NCBI GenBank assembly: GCA_011055585.1
Contig: DRGT01000006.1
Span: 1 to 5,107, forward strand
Direction: 5' to 3'
Source of the DNA: Candidatus Nitrosopumilus sp.
Lineage (GTDB): Archaea > Thermoproteota > Nitrososphaeria > Nitrososphaerales > Nitrosopumilaceae
Length of the DNA stretch: 5,107 nucleotides
Shown here: positions 1-5,107 of the stretch, in pieces
How the letters are laid out: each line of letters begins with the position of its first letter
Numbering within the stretch: the first letter of the stretch is position 1
Notes under the pieces: generated by a model
Told to the model about the DNA's origin: nothing
Databases searched by the model: none
The model's input: only the letters and a program-made list of their open reading frames with translations
Position numbers and translations under genes: made by a program

Positions 1-284
1 ATAAAGTTCATTGCGCCGTCTCGTGGCAAAAATGCAGTAACTGACTTTCCGTTTTTGATTAATTGAACTCGTACACACTTTCTAACTGCAGAGTTTGGCT
101 GTTTTGCTTCAATTCCAACCTTTTCTAGAACTATTCCTCGTGCTTGAGGAGCACCAGCAAATGGATTTGATTTTCTATCTAATCCTAATTTTCTTCTTTT
201 GTATGTAGAGATGGACCAACGTTGTCTCTTTTTTTTCGCTTTCAAAACGCGACCTGCAAATAAACCAAGAGGAGACTTTGCCAT
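1..284 (-). CDS. rps12: Small ribosomal subunit protein S12 (uS12), C-terminus cut by the window edge
   Basis: This is ribosomal protein S12 of the small subunit, which lines the decoding centre and monitors codon-anticodon pairing. I translated the reverse strand from the ATG at 284. It gives 94 complete residues plus two bases of the next codon, and is open to the left edge. The archaeal/eukaryotic family is roughly 145 residues long, so about the last third is missing. Visible hallmarks are a very basic N-terminus (AKKKRQRW at 15-22), the decoding loop KQPNSAVRK at 61-69, and [10 protein letters not shown] at 85-94. The K-Q-P-N form is the archaeal/eukaryotic version of the bacterial KKPNSALRK loop. 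The start lies four bases after the stop of the NusA-like gene, so the two are very probably co-transcribed. A GGAG at 298-295, inside the end of that gene, can serve as ribosome binding site. Identification is very secure. Confidence 0.97.
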   Translation of the reverse strand, partial: MAKSPLGLFAGRVLKAKKKRQRWSISTYKRRKLGLDRKSNPFAGAPQARGIVLEKVGIEAKQPNSAVRKCVRVQLIKNGKSVTAFLPRDGAMNF

Positions 285-288
285 TTTA

Positions 289-753
289 TTACAACTCCAA
301 TGCAGTTTTTTCTGGACTGTTTATCAAAACGCTAGTAATACCAAAATATCTTTTTGCAAGCAATCTTGCCTTTTCTGCATTACGACCTTCTCGTCCAACG
401 ACAATTCCTTTCTTTCTTGGATCAACTATGACGATTGCTTGCTTTGAACCATCAGGTCTTTCATTTAATTTAACTTCAGACACTAGCTTTGAATTTAACA
501 TATTTCTCAAAAATTTTGCAGGATCCTCATCGAATTCAACTAGTTCAACATTTTTCTTTACCATATTTTGGAGTGATTTAATGTGAGAACCACCCTTACC
601 AATTGCCAAACCCATTTTTCCAGAATTTACAACAAAAATAACACGATTTTGTTTTTCATCTTCAACACAATCACGGGCTGTTGCACCAGTAACGTTTTGA
701 AATAGCGACATTAGTCGTAGTTGATCAGATGTTAGTTTGATTTCTTGTGTCAT
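289..753 (-). CDS. nusA: NusA-like KH-domain transcription factor (archaeal NusA family)
   Basis: This is a short archaeal NusA homologue of 154 residues. Unlike bacterial NusA it has only the two KH RNA-binding domains and lacks the N-terminal polymerase-binding and S1 domains, which is normal for archaea. KH1 shows [16 protein letters not shown] at 48-63, with the GKGG loop at 52-55. KH2 shows [20 protein letters not shown] at 116-135, with the GREG loop at 120-123. The family is thought to act in transcription elongation/termination or rRNA biogenesis; its exact archaeal role is less clear. I chose the ATG at 753 because an AGGAG motif (763-759) sits five bases upstream. The in-frame GTG at 759 overlaps that motif and is unlikely to be used. 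The gene sits between L30e and S12, the classical archaeal order, and ends four bases before S12. Confidence 0.95.
   Translation of the reverse strand: MTQEIKLTSDQLRLMSLFQNVTGATARDCVEDEKQNRVIFVVNSGKMGLAIGKGGSHIKSLQNMVKKNVELVEFDEDPAKFLRNMLNSKLVSEVKLNERPDGSKQAIVIVDPRKKGIVVGREGRNAEKARLLAKRYFGITSVLINSPEKTALEL
295..298 (-). promoter_or_regulatory. Ribosome binding site of S12
   Basis: GGAG on the minus strand, within the last codons of the NusA-like gene, lies ten bases before the S12 ATG at 284. The spacing is a little long, and translational coupling across the four-base gap may help. Confidence 0.5.
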
Positions 754-758
754 ATTCA

Positions 759-763
759 CTCCT
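759..763 (-). promoter_or_regulatory. Ribosome binding site of the NusA-like gene
   Basis: AGGAG on the minus strand, continuing as AGGAGTGA, lies five bases before the ATG at 753. It overlaps the alternative GTG at 759, so the ATG is the better start. Confidence 0.75.
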
Positions 764-788
764 TTTCTCTCGAAGGTTGGACAGTCTC

Positions 789-798
789 ATTTAAACTT
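789..798 (-). promoter_or_regulatory. Possible internal promoter before the NusA-like gene
   Basis: AGTTTAAATG on the minus strand lies about 40 nt before the ATG at 753. Initiation about 25 nt downstream would give a leader of some 14 nt containing the AGGAG motif. The 82-base gap after L30e leaves room for it, but read-through from L30e is equally likely. Confidence 0.25.
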
Positions 799-835
799 TC
801 ATCATTATTGTTTGTGTGCAAATTTTTTATCATCA

Positions 836-1147
836 TTAATTTTTTTCAGCTTCTATTAGAATAGATTTGATGTTTGATTCACTTTGGGAATTTAATGAAA
901 CTGTAGAAACTCTGAATTGCAACCCACAGAGTTTTCCAAGCGCAACTGAAGAACCATTGAAATGCATTGTTGGAACTTTGACCTTTTTTGCATCTGATTG
1001 AATTTTTTCGGTAATGTTATTTTGAACCGAGTCTGAAACGACAACTAATTTTGAATCTTTTAACGAGCCCAATACTTGTTTTGAGCCCAGTGTACACGTG
1101 TTTTCCTTTATTGCTTCTTTCAGTGCTTTTTCAAGTAATTTACTCAT
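836..1147 (-). CDS. rpl30e: Large ribosomal subunit protein L30e (eL30)
   Basis: This is ribosomal protein L30e, a member of the L7Ae/L30e/S12e/Gadd45 RNA-binding fold found in archaea and eukaryotes but not in bacterial ribosomes. The product has 103 residues, close to the usual archaeal length of about 100. Family features include the N-terminal LLEKALKEAIKE helix, LGSKQVLGSLKDSKLVVVSD leading into the central sheet, and the C-terminal block SSVALGKLCGLQFRVSTVSL, where the ALG..CG pattern is typical. The frame is open further upstream to 1213, but the ATG at 1147 is preceded by AAGGTGA with five bases between GGTGA and the start, and it gives the expected family length. It is followed by the NusA-like gene after 82 bases, in the same direction. 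The gene upstream is an exported TPR protein rather than an RNA polymerase subunit. Confidence 0.93.
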   Translation of the reverse strand: MSKLLEKALKEAIKENTCTLGSKQVLGSLKDSKLVVVSDSVQNNITEKIQSDAKKVKVPTMHFNGSSVALGKLCGLQFRVSTVSLNSQSESNIKSILIEAEKN

Positions 1148-1152
1148 TTCAT

Positions 1153-1157
1153 TCACC
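1153..1157 (-). promoter_or_regulatory. Ribosome binding site of L30e
   Basis: GGTGA on the minus strand, within AAGGTGA, is complementary to the usual archaeal 16S rRNA tail. It lies five bases before the ATG at 1147 and decides that start over the longer open frame. Confidence 0.7.
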
Positions 1158-1183
1158 TTGTATAGTCGAATCTCATATGAGGC

Positions 1184-1199
1184 CTTTATTAGCTTTATT
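1184..1199 (-). promoter_or_regulatory. Possible TATA region for the L30e-NusA-S12 cluster
   Basis: The minus strand carries two close AATAAAG motifs (1199-1193 and 1190-1184). Starting 25 nt downstream would give a short leader that still includes the AAGGTGA ribosome binding site of L30e. The A/T-rich background makes such matches easy to find by chance, so this is tentative. Confidence 0.3.
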
Positions 1200-1231
1200 G
1201 ATTTGCTATTCACAAAATAAACTTCATTTCA

Positions 1232-2704
1232 TTATTGGAAACCAAAAATACTTCGAATAGAAGAGAAAACAATTCCAATTTGTTCAAAGAAATCAGGTTC
1301 TTCTGAATCTTTTTTTGGTTTAACTTCCTCAAATTTTTCAATCTTTTCACCTTTGGTGTTTTGTATTAGAGGTTCAAAGATTGGTTTTTGGTTTTCATCT
1401 AAGGGGACAAATCTTGATTCTGATAGAGCAAAATTCTTGGTTAAAATTTTATTATCAGGATCTAAATTTTTTGCAGCATTATAGATCCCAATTGCTTCAT
1501 TAAATTTCCATAATTGTGATAACGCGTTTCCTTTGTTGTTTAACGCTGAAACGAATGACGGATTAATTTCTAATGCATAGTCATAATATAGGATAGCTTC
1601 TTCAAAATGTCCAAGTTTTGCCAATGCAGCTCCCTTATTTGTTAAGCTTTGAACATTATTTGGATCATCTATAAGTTCTTGATCAAAAAAGGTAATTGCT
1701 TCAGAATACTTACACAATCTAATCATGGCAGGTCCCATTCCATCATAATATGATATAGTGTCGATGTAGTCATTCTTGTCACAATTCAAAGTAATTTGAT
1801 TAAGTAAAATTCCAAGTTCAATATCTTCAACTGACAAATTTTTTGCTTTAACGGATTTTTTTTCTTGTTTAGGTTTTGGTAATTTATTTTCAGTTATTGA
1901 TACATCTTTTGTTTCTGGAATTGTTTCTTTTACAATAATGGTTGGTGCTTGTTCAGTCTCGTCTTCGATGATTTCAGTTTGTTCTACTTCTTCAATTATT
2001 TCAGTTGGAGTTGATTCAACAAAATCAAATGAAATTTCTTTTTTAGATTCCCCATAATATGCAAGAATTGTGTAAGTACCATCAATTTTGAAATTTATTC
2101 CTGCTTTAGCTAGAAAACTAGCGAAAAATTCATTGTTTGAATTAATCTCTCCAAAATAAAATCCTGTGGGAACACCAAAGGGGTCATGAATTCCAATTAA
2201 CACAGTTGTTTCATCAATTGAATTTACGGTTCCAGATATTGTAATCGTATCATTATCAGTATATGCTGACTTGTCTGTTTCTAAGCCAGTCAATTCTGGA
2301 ATAATTTCTTCATAGTCTACAAAGATCGTTTCGTTAGAAGAGCCACCAGATTTTATTTCAAATGTAATTTCTTTGTCTAGTTTTCCATAGTCGATTTTTA
2401 CTGTATAGGTTCCTGGCTCATCATAAAATGGCGAATCAAGTGAAACCATTTTTGAAAATGAGTTATCTTTTTCAATTTTTACATTGTTTGCAGACAGAAT
2501 AGAGCCATCAGGATCAAATATTCTAAGCGCCAAAATTGGCATTTTTTTCTTTTCGACTTGTCCGGTAATGAATAATGATTCTCCAGCTTCATAGAATTCT
2601 TTGTCTGTACTAGCTATGATTCCACCAGAATTATCTCCAAAAGCTAGAGGAAATGAAATGCATAAAGTCAAAATTAGGGGAATAAATCCGGTTTTTGTGC
2701 CCAT
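1232..2704 (-). CDS. Exported protein with two Ig/macroglobulin-like domains and C-terminal TPR repeats
   Basis: This 490-residue protein has no function I can name. Residues 1-23 look like a Sec signal peptide (basic start, hydrophobic 7-21, likely cleavage after AFG at 23). Two related beta-sandwich domains follow, about 29-117 and 139-229. Each opens with a T-D-K-x-x-Y strand and an I-x-G-x-V strand (TDKEFYEAGESLFITGQV at 33-50; TDKSAYTDNDTITISGTV at 143-160) and ends in G-T-Y-T strands, resembling macroglobulin MG2 or Ig-like modules. Residues 230-290 form a Glu/Thr/Ile- then Lys-rich linker. Three TPR units follow: a degenerate one at about 317-350, and clear ones at 351-384 (NKGAALAKLGHFEEAILYYDYAL) and 385-418. 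The charged tail ends in a hydrophobic, amphipathic segment (FFEQIGIVFSSIRSIFGFQ, 472-490). The protein probably acts at the cell surface as a binding scaffold. The ATG at 2704 is supported by the signal peptide and a TATA-like box 28 nt upstream. Gene and export are confident; the role is unknown. Confidence 0.9.
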   Translation of the reverse strand: MGTKTGFIPLILTLCISFPLAFGDNSGGIIASTDKEFYEAGESLFITGQVEKKKMPILALRIFDPDGSILSANNVKIEKDNSFSKMVSLDSPFYDEPGTYTVKIDYGKLDKEITFEIKSGGSSNETIFVDYEEIIPELTGLETDKSAYTDNDTITISGTVNSIDETTVLIGIHDPFGVPTGFYFGEINSNNEFFASFLAKAGINFKIDGTYTILAYYGESKKEISFDFVESTPTEIIEEVEQTEIIEDETEQAPTIIVKETIPETKDVSITENKLPKPKQEKKSVKAKNLSVEDIELGILLNQITLNCDKNDYIDTISYYDGMGPAMIRLCKYSEAITFFDQELIDDPNNVQSLTNKGAALAKLGHFEEAILYYDYALEINPSFVSALNNKGNALSQLWKFNEAIGIYNAAKNLDPDNKILTKNFALSESRFVPLDENQKPIFEPLIQNTKGEKIEKFEEVKPKKDSEEPDFFEQIGIVFSSIRSIFGFQ

Positions 2705-2726
2705 TAAATAAAATGATTGAATTTTT

Positions 2727-2738
2727 GTATTTAATAAT
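2727..2738 (-). promoter_or_regulatory. Archaeal TATA box for the exported TPR gene
   Basis: On the minus strand this reads ATTATTAAATAC, a good match to an archaeal TATA element. Its centre is about 28 nt upstream of the ATG at 2704. Archaeal transcription usually starts about 25 nt downstream of the box, so the start would coincide with the start codon and give a leaderless mRNA. No Shine-Dalgarno motif is seen before the ATG, which fits. Confidence 0.6.
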
Positions 2739-2758
2739 CACGTAGAAATCATACTTTT

Positions 2759-2764
2759 AAAAAA
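2759..2764 (-). terminator. Oligo-T terminator after the duplicated-domain gene
   Basis: A run of six T on the minus strand starts six bases after the TAG stop at 2770. Archaeal RNA polymerase commonly terminates at such T-runs without a hairpin. It lies just ahead of the promoter of the TPR gene, consistent with separate transcription units. Confidence 0.5.
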
Positions 2765-2769
2765 TAGAT

Positions 2770-3819
2770 CTATTGTCCTGCAACAACAGAATAGCTCACA
2801 GTGAATTGATCTTCATTAAGTGTGTGAATTGCAAGTGCATTTCCTGCAAAAACCCATGTTCCCATAGCATCACCATTATCTACAAATGTCAATGCAAACT
2901 TTGTTTCGCCATCCGGAGTCCAAATTGCTTGTCCGTTGTCATCACCTTGTTCTAGTGGGCCATGAAGTGTAATTAGTTGAATTGGTTCAGATGCAGAATA
3001 TGTTAACACTCCGCCGTATGTATTATCACTTGGAGGTAAGATGATCACAATTTGGTGAGTTTCATGACCAAGTCCAGGGTCTTGCATCGATTCAATTGTA
3101 CCACTCAAAACTGTATCACTTGGTTCTTTTTCCATATAGCTTACAGAGTAGCTTACTGTAAATTGGTCTGAAGAAAGTGTATGTACTGCAAGTGCATTGC
3201 CAGTAAAGACCCAACTTCCCATAGATGTTTGTGGATCAACAAAGGTCATTGCAAACTTTGTTTTGCCATCCGGAGTCCAAATTGCTTGTCCTTGTGCATC
3301 ACCTCGTTCTAGTGGGCCATGAAGTGCTACAAGCTGAATTGGTTCAGATGCATCATAGGATAGAATTCCTTTGTAAACATTTGATGTTGGTGGTAAAATG
3401 ATTGCTAATTGATGAGTTTCATGACCAACTCCTGGGTCTTGTGAAGATGTTATTGTTCCAGATGAGGTTTGCCAACTAGATGCTTTTTCCATTGTTTGTT
3501 TTGTTTGTGTTTGTGTTTTTGGAGCAGGTATTGGAGCTGGTTCTGCTTTTGGAGCAGGTGTTGGAGCTGGTTCTGCTTTTGGTTCTGTTTTTGGTGGAGG
3601 GACAGGTTCAACTTCTTTTTTTGGTTCTGGAATTTCTTCTATTTCAGAACATAATTGGGCACCACAAACCAAGTTTTTAGTTGCTGAACCGTATTTCTGA
3701 GTTTTAGTTCCTTTGCTCTTTAATGCATTAGCATCTTCAATTACATCAACTGAAGCAGCTATTCCTGCAGTAAGTAGAATTGTTATCATAAATAGAATCG
3801 ATGGGATTGTTCTTGTCAT
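2770..3819 (-). CDS. Secreted protein with Pro/Lys/Glu-rich stalk and a tandemly duplicated His-containing domain
   Basis: This is a 349-residue exported protein of unknown function. Residues 1-22 resemble a Sec signal peptide (MTRT, then hydrophobic 7-22), with cleavage near AAS at 21-23 or ANA at 30-32. Then come a short lysine-rich stretch and a CGAQLC motif (cysteines 52 and 57). Residues 62-108 are a Pro/Lys/Glu/Ala stalk that includes two copies of a KAEPAPxPAP decamer (81-100). The rest is two copies of one domain, 120-226 and 239-345. They align without gaps at an offset of 119 residues, with 79 of 107 identical by hand count. Each copy has GHETHQ, LHGPL and an A[VI]HTL motif, so four histidines are conserved (133, 136, 167, 213 and 252, 255, 286, 332). 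Metal, perhaps copper, binding is conceivable, but this is inference. A distant likeness to CHRD domains (HGPxxxG...G, GNAxxxHT) is also speculative. The TATA box 28 nt upstream suggests a single-gene, leaderless transcript. Confidence 0.9.
   Translation of the reverse strand: MTRTIPSILFMITILLTAGIAASVDVIEDANALKSKGTKTQKYGSATKNLVCGAQLCSEIEEIPEPKKEVEPVPPPKTEPKAEPAPTPAPKAEPAPIPAPKTQTQTKQTMEKASSWQTSSGTITSSQDPGVGHETHQLAIILPPTSNVYKGILSYDASEPIQLVALHGPLERGDAQGQAIWTPDGKTKFAMTFVDPQTSMGSWVFTGNALAVHTLSSDQFTVSYSVSYMEKEPSDTVLSGTIESMQDPGLGHETHQIVIILPPSDNTYGGVLTYSASEPIQLITLHGPLEQGDDNGQAIWTPDGETKFALTFVDNGDAMGTWVFAGNALAIHTLNEDQFTVSYSVVAGQ
2785..3105 (-). repeat. Second copy of the intragenic domain duplication
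   Basis: This encodes residues 239-345 of the same protein and reaches almost to its C-terminus. The identical blocks matching the first copy lie at 2908-2934 (coding GQAIWTPDG with the same codons) and 2949-2969 (around LHGPLE). A 12-residue linker (227-238) separates the copies. Confidence 0.9.
3142..3462 (-). repeat. First copy of the intragenic domain duplication
   Basis: This encodes residues 120-226 of the secreted His-domain protein. It matches 2785-3105 at a constant offset of 357 bases, with no insertions or deletions in the protein alignment. Blocks identical at base level include 27 bases at 3265-3291 and 21 bases at 3306-3326. Differences cluster in loops such as residues 195-199. 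Confidence 0.9.
3521..3580 (-). repeat. Two tandem copies of a 30-bp unit in the Pro-rich stalk
   Basis: The units at 3521-3550 and 3551-3580 differ at a single base (A at 3530 versus G at 3560). They encode the decamer KAEPAPxPAP twice, with x being Thr then Ile. The unit length is a multiple of three, so gain or loss of copies would keep the reading frame and only change the length of the stalk. Confidence 0.92.
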
Positions 3820-3842
3820 CTTTCATCAAAAATGTAGATTCT

Positions 3843-3852
3843 CTATAAAAAT
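3843..3852 (-). promoter_or_regulatory. Archaeal TATA box for the duplicated-domain secreted gene
   Basis: On the minus strand this reads ATTTTTATAG, with its centre about 28 nt before the ATG at 3819, the same spacing as at the TPR gene. A leaderless transcript is predicted. The T5 run could also help end transcripts coming from the upstream S-layer-like gene, whose stop is at 3886. Confidence 0.55.
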
Positions 3853-3885
3853 GCTCATCTAATATTTCGTGTGTAAATTTGAATT

Positions 3886-5107
3886 TCATTCGACTAGAAA
3901 GGTTTGAGAAATTGAGGGAGAGATTGGAATGGGTTTTTGCAATGATTTCCAAACAAAGGTTTCAACTTTGTATTCTCCAGCTTCTGTTGGCAACCATGAT
4001 TGTGATAATTCAAGACTTTGATTTGCATCAAACGTTCCCTGAATCCAAGATAGTGATACTACTATTCCTTCTTCATTTGTAATTTGCATTAGATAAACAA
4101 AATTTTGGCCAAAGTCTTGAGTATTCACAATTTCTGAAACAATTTGAAGTTGATTGTTTACAAGAAGTTTGTCTAGAACTTTTCCAATGCTGTCAGTAAC
4201 TATGGGTTTTTCAATGATAGTTCTTTTCATAGCAGGAATATTTGATTCAAATGAAGATTTAGCAATGATGTTTAGTTCACCAGATATGCTGAATGGTCTT
4301 GGAAGAGTCCTATCTTCATATTTACCATACAATTTATCTCCAGGAATTACAAATAATCGATTTCCACTAGAAGTAGAGCTTTGTGAAAATGTTATTGTTG
4401 CTTCAAAGACTCCTGAATCTTGATTAGTTTCTAAAGCATTTACAGTAATTCCCGCAATATCAGAATCAGATGCAATCTCAATTTGAATCTGATCAATTGT
4501 TTCAGGATTAAGATTCATGTCTTGATCAATAGTTCTGATTGTTGCAATTTGATCAACAAGATATTGTGATTCTAAAAATTTGATTGTTCCAATATTCCAT
4601 CTTATTGGTACTGAATGAACTAATACAACTCCATCAGCAAACTCAAAGGAAATTGTTACTGAGGTGTTTCTAGTAGTTTCTAAAAATCCATCAGTAGGAC
4701 CATTACCAAATGTTCGTGGATTTGTATCTGGCATTCTATCACCGTCAACATCATGTGAAAAACCAGTAAGAGTTACTTCGCCAACAAAAATACCACTACG
4801 AGGATCAGTTTCAACAAGTTTGTATGGTTGTAGAAATTTGTTTCCTGTTGAAATTTTAACAAAGTGTTCTTCTGTTCCTCCAATAGTATCAATTGCATTT
4901 TTGTTAGCATTCCAGCTAGGTGCTATTATTGTAATTTTGACCTTATCTGTCCATGTGTATACTGGTTTGTCTGTAAAAATTGGAGAATATGGATTATCAT
5001 AATCAGGAATCTGTTGAGCATAAGCCAAACTAAATAACAAGAAAAATGTAATTGTTAGTATGATGATTTGATTTAACAGATTACTTCTTTTTTGAAACCT
5101 GCATGTA
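3886..5107 (-). CDS. Exported S-layer-like beta-sandwich protein, start codon outside the window or disrupted
   Basis: The frame is open to the right edge and contains no ATG in the window. The first possible start codon is a TTG at 5040, but this falls inside a hydrophobic segment that continues upstream (QIIILTITFFLLFSLAYA, then QQ). The true start therefore lies further upstream; SPase-type cleavage after AYA (end near 5017) is likely. Numbering from the TTG, a first beta domain begins TDKPVYTWTDKVKITI (23-38), like the TDK-x-x-Y strands of the TPR protein. Two E-T-[ND]-x-[RD]-S-G-[IV]-F motifs (77-85 and 204-212) are of the kind I know from thaumarchaeal S-layer and other secreted proteins. 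DVDGDRMPD (97-105) resembles a calcium-binding loop. The C-terminal part (about 290-384, with VSLSWIQGTF, SWLPTEAGEY and FVWKSLQKPIPISP) resembles a CARDB-like sandwich common in exported thaumarchaeal proteins. It is probably an envelope component, without a known enzymatic role. Confidence 0.85.
   Translation of the reverse strand, partial: TCRFQKRSNLLNQIIILTITFFLLFSLAYAQQIPDYDNPYSPIFTDKPVYTWTDKVKITIIAPSWNANKNAIDTIGGTEEHFVKISTGNKFLQPYKLVETDPRSGIFVGEVTLTGFSHDVDGDRMPDTNPRTFGNGPTDGFLETTRNTSVTISFEFADGVVLVHSVPIRWNIGTIKFLESQYLVDQIATIRTIDQDMNLNPETIDQIQIEIASDSDIAGITVNALETNQDSGVFEATITFSQSSTSSGNRLFVIPGDKLYGKYEDRTLPRPFSISGELNIIAKSSFESNIPAMKRTIIEKPIVTDSIGKVLDKLLVNNQLQIVSEIVNTQDFGQNFVYLMQITNEEGIVVSLSWIQGTFDANQSLELSQSWLPTEAGEYKVETFVWKSLQKPIPISPSISQTFLVE

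Noticed and set aside
199..586. Plus-strand open frames across the S12 and NusA-like genes
   Set aside because: They are antisense shadows of well-identified genes and have no recognisable protein features.
1148..1213. N-terminal extension of L30e to 1213
   Set aside because: It would exceed the family length and run through the GGTGA ribosome binding site; the ATG at 1147 fits better.
3412..3423. GHETHQ read as an HExxH zinc protease motif
   Set aside because: The histidines are three positions apart (H-E-T-H), not four as HExxH needs, and no third ligand pattern of a protease follows.
2785..3462. Repeats considered as a CRISPR array or mobile element
   Set aside because: There are only two copies, 357 bases apart and wholly coding in one frame: an intragenic domain duplication.
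3469..3680. Plus-strand frames rich in Trp, Phe, Cys or Leu, resembling membrane peptides
   Set aside because: They arise from reading the Pro/Lys/Glu repeat of the secreted protein in antisense; the apparent hydrophobic repeats come from the 30-bp unit.
3746..3952. Minus-strand frame spanning the promoter and start of the duplicated-domain gene
   Set aside because: It overlaps two better-supported genes and has low-complexity content. Its internal ATG at 3826 is out of frame with the real start at 3819.
4154..5002. Plus-strand frames at 4154-4423 and 4664-5002
   Set aside because: They are antisense to the S-layer-like gene, which has clear domain motifs and a signal peptide on the other strand.

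Overview
The base composition is low in GC, translation signals are archaeal, and the S12, NusA-type and L30e proteins are of archaeal form. Together with exported proteins whose style is familiar from ammonia-oxidising archaea, this suggests a chromosomal segment of a Nitrosopumilus-like thaumarchaeon (Nitrososphaerota). The genus is inferred from protein style, not from a search. All six real genes lie on the minus strand, so the window reads from right to left.

Right part (about 2705-5107): an exported protein with S-layer-like beta-sandwich domains, cut by the right window edge, and then a secreted protein made of a Pro/Lys/Glu-rich stalk and two almost identical copies of a His-containing domain. 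Middle (1232-2704): an exported protein with two Ig/macroglobulin-like domains followed by TPR repeats. The two exported genes whose starts are visible each have a TATA-like box centred about 28 nt upstream of the start codon. They therefore look like single genes giving leaderless mRNAs.

Left part (1-1147): a translation and transcription cluster, L30e - NusA-like KH protein - S12 (cut by the left edge). These genes carry Shine-Dalgarno motifs instead. In many archaea this trio follows the RNA polymerase large-subunit genes. Here the gene immediately upstream is the exported TPR protein.

The three exported proteins probably act at or outside the cytoplasmic membrane, as envelope, adhesion or ligand/metal-binding components, but no enzymatic function is visible. 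The most notable item is the duplicated domain with four conserved histidines per copy. There are no RNA genes, mobile elements or CRISPR arrays that I can support. The longest gene-free stretch is only about 85 bases.
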